Below, piece after piece: positions 60,252-64,000 of a stretch of DNA of 64,000 bases. Source of the stretch: Streptomyces sp. Je 1-79 (lineage in GTDB: Bacteria; Actinomycetota; Actinomycetes; Streptomycetales; Streptomycetaceae); the NCBI RefSeq assembly GCF_025195125.1, contig NZ_JAMGSL010000001.1, positions 478,026 to 542,025 on the forward strand, read 5' to 3'. A program made the translations under genes and the position numbers. How positions within the stretch are numbered: position 1 is the stretch's first letter; the number at the start of each line of letters is the position of its first letter. Below the pieces are notes generated by a model. It did no database searches and had not been told where the DNA came from. It was given only the letters and a program-made list of their open reading frames with translations.

Positions 60252-60287
60252 CGACCGCCCTCGCAGAGCACGACGCGGGGGCGGTCG
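60252..60287. terminator. Hairpin between cyclophilin and L31 genes
   Basis: CGACCGCCC (60252-60260) and GGGCGGTCG (60279-60287) are perfectly complementary, 17 nt after the cyclophilin stop. Confidence 0.72.
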
Positions 60288-60354
60288 GCCGTTTCCGGCG
60301 AAAGACCTCCGGCGAGCGCCCGATTCGCGGCGGGCCGGTACCGGCGACGCCGGG

Positions 60355-60612
60355 TCAGGACCCCTCGGCCGCCTCCCCGTACCGGCGCTCGAACTGCGAG
60401 ATGCGGCCCTCGGAGTCCAGTTTCCGCGCCTTGCCCGTGTAGAACGGGTGGCTCTCGGAGGAGATCTCGACGTCGACCACGGGATACGAGTTGCCGTCGT
60501 CCCACTCGATGGTCTGCTCGCTCGTCGCCGTCGACCGGGTCAGGAAGGCGAACCCGGCGGAGCGGTCACGGAAGACCACGGGGCCGTACTCCGGCTGCTT
60601 GTCCTGCTGCAC
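60355..60612 (-). CDS. rpmE2: 50S ribosomal protein L31, type B (zinc-free)
   Basis: This 85-residue L31 paralogue has no Cys, so it is the zinc-independent (C-) form ([49 protein letters not shown]). In Streptomyces the C- form replaces the zinc-binding L31 under zinc shortage, releasing zinc. The GTG start has GAGGAGG 4 nt upstream. I could not see a Zur-box palindrome in its upstream region. Confidence 0.93.
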   Translation of the reverse strand: MQQDKQPEYGPVVFRDRSAGFAFLTRSTATSEQTIEWDDGNSYPVVDVEISSESHPFYTGKARKLDSEGRISQFERRYGEAAEGS

Positions 60613-60765
60613 ACGTCCTCCTCGGGCTGCCTGTCTGATGCCCCCAGCCTCTCCGGGCCCGGCCCGCCCGACCAGCGCCGGGGGCCGACCGGGTGAGGAA
60701 GTTCCCGCCGACGGGCCGCCCACCACGAGCGACGGCCGCCGCCCCGGCGGCTTCGGTACGGCCGC

Positions 60766-63264
60766 TCAGTTCATCCAGCGCGCGGCGAGCAGGACGGCGA
60801 TGTCGTCCGGCCGGTCGGGCGCCTGACGGGCATCGCGGATCAGCCGGTCCGCCGTCTCCGTGAGGGGGATCTGCCCCGCGACGGAGAAGGTGCGGCGCAG
60901 CCACTCGACGCCCTCGTCGATGTCGTGGCCCGGACGCTCCACCAGACCGTCCGTGTACAGGGCGAGGACCGCGCCCGGTTCCAGGTGCAGTTCGGTGACC
61001 GGGTACGTGGCGTCGGCGTCGATCCCCAGGACCAGACCGCCCGCCAGGTCCAGCACTTCCGCCGTACCGTCCGGGCGCCGCAACAGGGGCTGCGGATGCC
61101 CGGCCCGGACGGCCTCCGCCACCCCCGTCGCCGGGTCGAGCACCACGTAGCAGCAGCTGGCGAACTGCCCCGGATCGAGGTCGATCAGCAGCCGGTTGGT
61201 GCCCATCAGGACATCCTCCGGCGCATGACCGGCGAGGGCGAAGGCCCGTACCGCGCTGCGCAGTTGACCCATCGTCGCCGCCGCGGCGACACCGTGCCCC
61301 TGGACGTCGCCGACCACGAGGGCCAGCAGCCCGCGCCCGGTCTCGACCACGTCGTACCAGTCGCCGCCCACGTCCATGCCCTGCGTACCGGGCAGATAGC
61401 GCGCCACCGTGTCGACGTGGTCGCGGACCGGCAGTCGCGCCGGGAGCAGCGCGTCCTGCAGCCCACGGGCGAGGGCGGACTCGCTGTCGTACCGCCTGGC
61501 CCGCTCCAGGGCCTGGGCGATGAGGCCGGCCAGCGCCGTCAGGACCGTGCGCTCCTCCGGGCTGAAACCGCGCGGCCGGTCGAAGCCGAGGATGCACGAG
61601 CCGACCGGCCGGCCGGAGGCGATCAGCGGCAGGAAGGCCCGGGCGCCCGAGGGCGCGTCCACGGGGAGCCCCGGATAGGCCCGGCTCATCTGCTCGATCG
61701 ATTCGAAGAACAGCGGGCGGCCGGTGGTGAGCGCCTCGACACCCGGCAGGGGGGCGTCCAGCCCCACACCGTCGAAGGGCTCCAGGAACCCCGGAGGGAA
61801 CCCGGTCTCCCACGCCAGGTACAGATGCCGTTCGCTCAGCAGATAGATCGCCAGCTGTCGGCCGCCGAACGCCGGCAGCAGTTCGTCGGTCACCACCGCC
61901 GACACCTGGCGGGCCGTGACCGCCTCGGTGAGCGCGATGGCGAGCGCCACCGGTCGGTAGAGCGCCGACGCCCGGTCCGCCGGAGAGCCAAGGCCGGTGT
62001 CCGGGTTGGTGACCGATCCGGGTGTGTAGGCGGGGTCGGTCTCGGGGAGCAGTACCAGTGTCACGCCGTCGTGGCCGGGATACAGCGAGACCGAGAGCCA
62101 CTCCCCGTCGGGTTCGTGGGCCAGGAAGTGCACGGGCTCGTCGGAGAGCAGCGCCGCCCGCAGATGCTCCTCGTACGCGGGATGGCCGAACCACGGCAGG
62201 GCCTCCCACATGCTCAGCCCGGCGAGTGAGGCGCGGGGTCTGCCGAGGAGGGCCTCGGTCAGGTGGTTGACGTACGTGACCCGTCCCAGGCGGTCGATCG
62301 CGATGATGGCGCGTGGCAGCCGGTCGGTGGCGTCGGAGCCGACCAGGCCGGTGCCGAGGTCGACCAGGGAGCCCTTCAGCCGCCCTGGGCGGTCGCCCGC
62401 CGCGCGGGCGGAGATCTCCAGGAGGTGGAGCCCTCCGTCGGGGCCCTTGAGCCGGATCCGGCGCGCCACCTGCGCACCCGAGTCGGCCGCGCGGCGGGCC
62501 ATGGTCCACAGCGCGGCGCTGTCCTCCGGCGCGAGGCGTGCGGTCAGAGCCTCCATGGTCCCGGGGAACGGGCTGCTGTCGCCCTCGCCGATGATCGCCC
62601 GCAGCCCGGCGTCGGCGGTCACGGTTCCGCTGGTCAGGTCCCAGTCGAAGTAGCCGATCCGAACCGGCTTCGTACCCCCCGAGGGGAGCTGGACGCAGAC
62701 CGGCTCCCCGGGCCACTCGACGAGGGTTCCGCTCTCGGAGAGTTCCGCGAGGGCGTCGCCGAGGCGTCGCGCCTCCCGTGCCAGGCGCATCCGGTCCCGG
62801 GTGTTCACCGGGACGCCGGGGGTCGGGGCGCGCAGCACGACGAGCACCCCGAAGCGTTCTCTGCCGCTGACGATCGGCGCGTACAGGGATCCGAAGGGGA
62901 AAGGGAGGCTCGCCACGAGCTGGGGGAACTGGCGCATCGCCTCCTCTACGTCGGCGAGATGCACCGGCTGGCCCGAGCGGTGGACCTCGGCCACCGGGAA
63001 CGGACGGTTCACATGCATCCGCCACCAGGGACGGAACAGCGGGCCGGGCAGCCCGGCGAGCACCGCCATACGGAGAAGGTCCGGCGACTCCGAGCGCAGA
63101 TAGACCCCGCCCGCGTAACCGCCGACCGCCTCGATCGTCCGCAGCGCGCCCTCGGACAGGACCAGAGGGAGGGCGTCGAGCAGCCGCCCGTCGGTCTCCG
63201 CGTTCCCGGGGACGTCCCCGGTCCCGGCAGACGGGGCTGGGCCGGCCACGCCGTGCGACGTCAC
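60766..63264 (-). CDS. GAF/PAS-domain SpoIIE-type phosphatase
   Basis: This 832-residue cytosolic sensor-phosphatase has an N-terminal GAF (about 25-175), a PAS-like region (about 195-300), a second PAS (about 310-420; IAIDRLGRVTYVNHLTEALLG), a second GAF (about 455-600) and a C-terminal SpoIIE/PP2C domain (GGDWYDVV, LALVVGDVQGHGVAAAATM, VRAGHPQPLLRR, LALYTDGLVERPG, DDIAVLLA). It probably dephosphorylates anti-sigma-antagonist proteins in response to a ligand. The GTG at 63264 is my preferred start, but the frame is open to 63627. Confidence 0.88.
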   Translation of the reverse strand: MTSHGVAGPAPSAGTGDVPGNAETDGRLLDALPLVLSEGALRTIEAVGGYAGGVYLRSESPDLLRMAVLAGLPGPLFRPWWRMHVNRPFPVAEVHRSGQPVHLADVEEAMRQFPQLVASLPFPFGSLYAPIVSGRERFGVLVVLRAPTPGVPVNTRDRMRLAREARRLGDALAELSESGTLVEWPGEPVCVQLPSGGTKPVRIGYFDWDLTSGTVTADAGLRAIIGEGDSSPFPGTMEALTARLAPEDSAALWTMARRAADSGAQVARRIRLKGPDGGLHLLEISARAAGDRPGRLKGSLVDLGTGLVGSDATDRLPRAIIAIDRLGRVTYVNHLTEALLGRPRASLAGLSMWEALPWFGHPAYEEHLRAALLSDEPVHFLAHEPDGEWLSVSLYPGHDGVTLVLLPETDPAYTPGSVTNPDTGLGSPADRASALYRPVALAIALTEAVTARQVSAVVTDELLPAFGGRQLAIYLLSERHLYLAWETGFPPGFLEPFDGVGLDAPLPGVEALTTGRPLFFESIEQMSRAYPGLPVDAPSGARAFLPLIASGRPVGSCILGFDRPRGFSPEERTVLTALAGLIAQALERARRYDSESALARGLQDALLPARLPVRDHVDTVARYLPGTQGMDVGGDWYDVVETGRGLLALVVGDVQGHGVAAAATMGQLRSAVRAFALAGHAPEDVLMGTNRLLIDLDPGQFASCCYVVLDPATGVAEAVRAGHPQPLLRRPDGTAEVLDLAGGLVLGIDADATYPVTELHLEPGAVLALYTDGLVERPGHDIDEGVEWLRRTFSVAGQIPLTETADRLIRDARQAPDRPDDIAVLLAARWMN

Positions 63265-63496
63265 AAGGCCAGCATGCTCCAGGCCCGCGCGGCCCCGCAT
63301 CTCGGGGCGGTCGCGCCCCGTAGCCGCCCGTCGCACGAGGTCGCGGCCCGTCGAGCCCTCGCCCGCCCGGCCCGGACGGGGACACGCACCGTTGACCGAG
63401 CGGTCACGGACGGCGACACTCGAGCGTCGGCACCGACGCGAGGGCATCCGAGCGACGCGCCGAAACGACCGTGGCGGTACATGACCAGGGGGCGTG

Positions 63497-64000
63497 ATGA
63501 CGGGCCAGGTTCTTCCGTACGACGTGGTGGGCAGCGGACCCCGAAGGGCGCTCGTGCTGCACAACTGGTTCGGCGACCGTACGAGCTTCGATCCGCTGCG
63601 CCCGCACCTGAACGGCGACACCGGCACGTACGCGTTCCTCGACTGTCGCGGCTACGGCGAGGCGATCGACGCCGAGGGCGCGTTCACCATGGAGGAGGTC
63701 GCGGCGGACGCGCTGGCCGTCGCCGACCACCTCGGCTGGGACTCGTTCTCGGTGATCGGCCACTCGATGGGCGGCAAGGCGGCCCAGTTGATGCTGCTCG
63801 ACGCGCCCACGCGGGTCCGCTCGCTCATCGGCATCTCGCCCGTCTCGGCGGCGGGGTTCCCGATGGACCCCGAGAGCTGGGAGCTCTTCGCAGGGGCCGC
63901 GGACGAGCCGGGCAACCGCCGGGTCATCATCGACACCACCACAGGCGGCCGGTACGACGACGCCTGGCTGGCCGCGCTCGTGAAGCGCTCGACGGAACGT
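63497..64000 (+). CDS. Alpha/beta hydrolase, partial at window end
   Basis: The first 168 residues are visible: MTGQVLPYDVVGSGPRRALVL..., with oxyanion-region HNWFG and nucleophile elbow IGHSMGGKAAQ. It belongs to the alpha/beta-hydrolase (peroxidase/esterase-like) family. AGGGGG lies about 6 nt before the ATG. The C-terminal His and possible cap domain lie beyond the window. It diverges from the SpoIIE-type phosphatase gene. Confidence 0.88.
   Translation, partial: MTGQVLPYDVVGSGPRRALVLHNWFGDRTSFDPLRPHLNGDTGTYAFLDCRGYGEAIDAEGAFTMEEVAADALAVADHLGWDSFSVIGHSMGGKAAQLMLLDAPTRVRSLIGISPVSAAGFPMDPESWELFAGAADEPGNRRVIIDTTTGGRYDDAWLAALVKRSTER

Noticed and set aside
60566..63385. A 939-codon minus-strand frame overlapping the SpoIIE-type phosphatase in another frame
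   Set aside because: Arg/Pro/Gly-rich without motifs; the overlapping frame has GAF, PAS and PP2C signatures.
1..64000. Secondary-metabolite biosynthetic cluster
   Set aside because: There are no PKS, NRPS, terpene synthase or RiPP genes; the desaturase, methyltransferases and MFS pump are scattered and do not form a cluster.

Overview
The window is chromosomal DNA from a high-GC actinomycete, almost certainly a Streptomyces. The reasons are the third-codon-position GC bias with long antisense shadow frames, a complete conservon (CvnA-B-C-D) operon, several Streptomyces-type families of unknown function, GTG and TTG starts, and ribosome-binding sites built on GGAGG. I see no tRNA, rRNA, CRISPR array, insertion sequence, integrase or att site, so this looks like core or near-core chromosome rather than an island. 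Gene density is ordinary, with mostly short operons.

Layout, left to right. 1-9.3 kb: an acetaldehyde-type dehydrogenase with its GAF regulator; folD under a ZTP (pfl) riboswitch; a septum-formation-domain protein; a co-translated SWIM zinc-finger/SNF2 helicase pair. 9.7-14.7 kb: a fatty acid desaturase with a 59-residue membrane partner, a secreted esterase, two unknown proteins and a methyltransferase. 14.8-21.3 kb: a signalling block with an MHYT membrane sensor, the four-gene conservon, a PPOX-fold oxidoreductase and an orphan CvnB-like roadblock protein. 21.3-29.4 kb: a repeat-bearing unknown protein, an ATP-dependent DNA ligase, a small membrane protein, a lipoprotein polysaccharide deacetylase, a candidate small RNA, a lipoprotein/I36-inhibitor pair, and an HTH protein whose C-terminal half resembles the palm of protein-primed family B DNA polymerases.

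29.4-41 kb: an NsrR/flavohaemoglobin nitric-oxide module, small membrane proteins, a peroxiredoxin, PadR and ArsR-type regulators (the latter fused to an AHSA1 domain), an MBL-fold hydrolase, a Trypco1-type protein, a ClpB/ClpC-like ATPase and a secreted PHB-depolymerase-type esterase. 41-51 kb: TPR, cupin and kinase-like genes; a TMEM165-family manganese exporter under a yybP-ykoY riboswitch; a TetR/MFS pair with operator; a membrane PP2C phosphatase; a GlxA-type regulator; a nucleosidase and a cold-shock protein. 51-64 kb: a MoxR ATPase/VWA pair, two more SpoIIE/PP2C phosphatases, BrkB, Nudix, AMIN-like, cyclophilin and ribosomal L31 type B genes, and an alpha/beta hydrolase cut by the window end.

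Points that stand out are the two metabolite/metal riboswitches (the folD one with a visible Shine-Dalgarno sequestering helix), the HTH-polymerase-like protein, an ECF-type promoter and terminator bracketing a non-coding stretch, and a recurrent pattern of GC-rich tandem repeats whose period is a multiple of three inside coding linkers.
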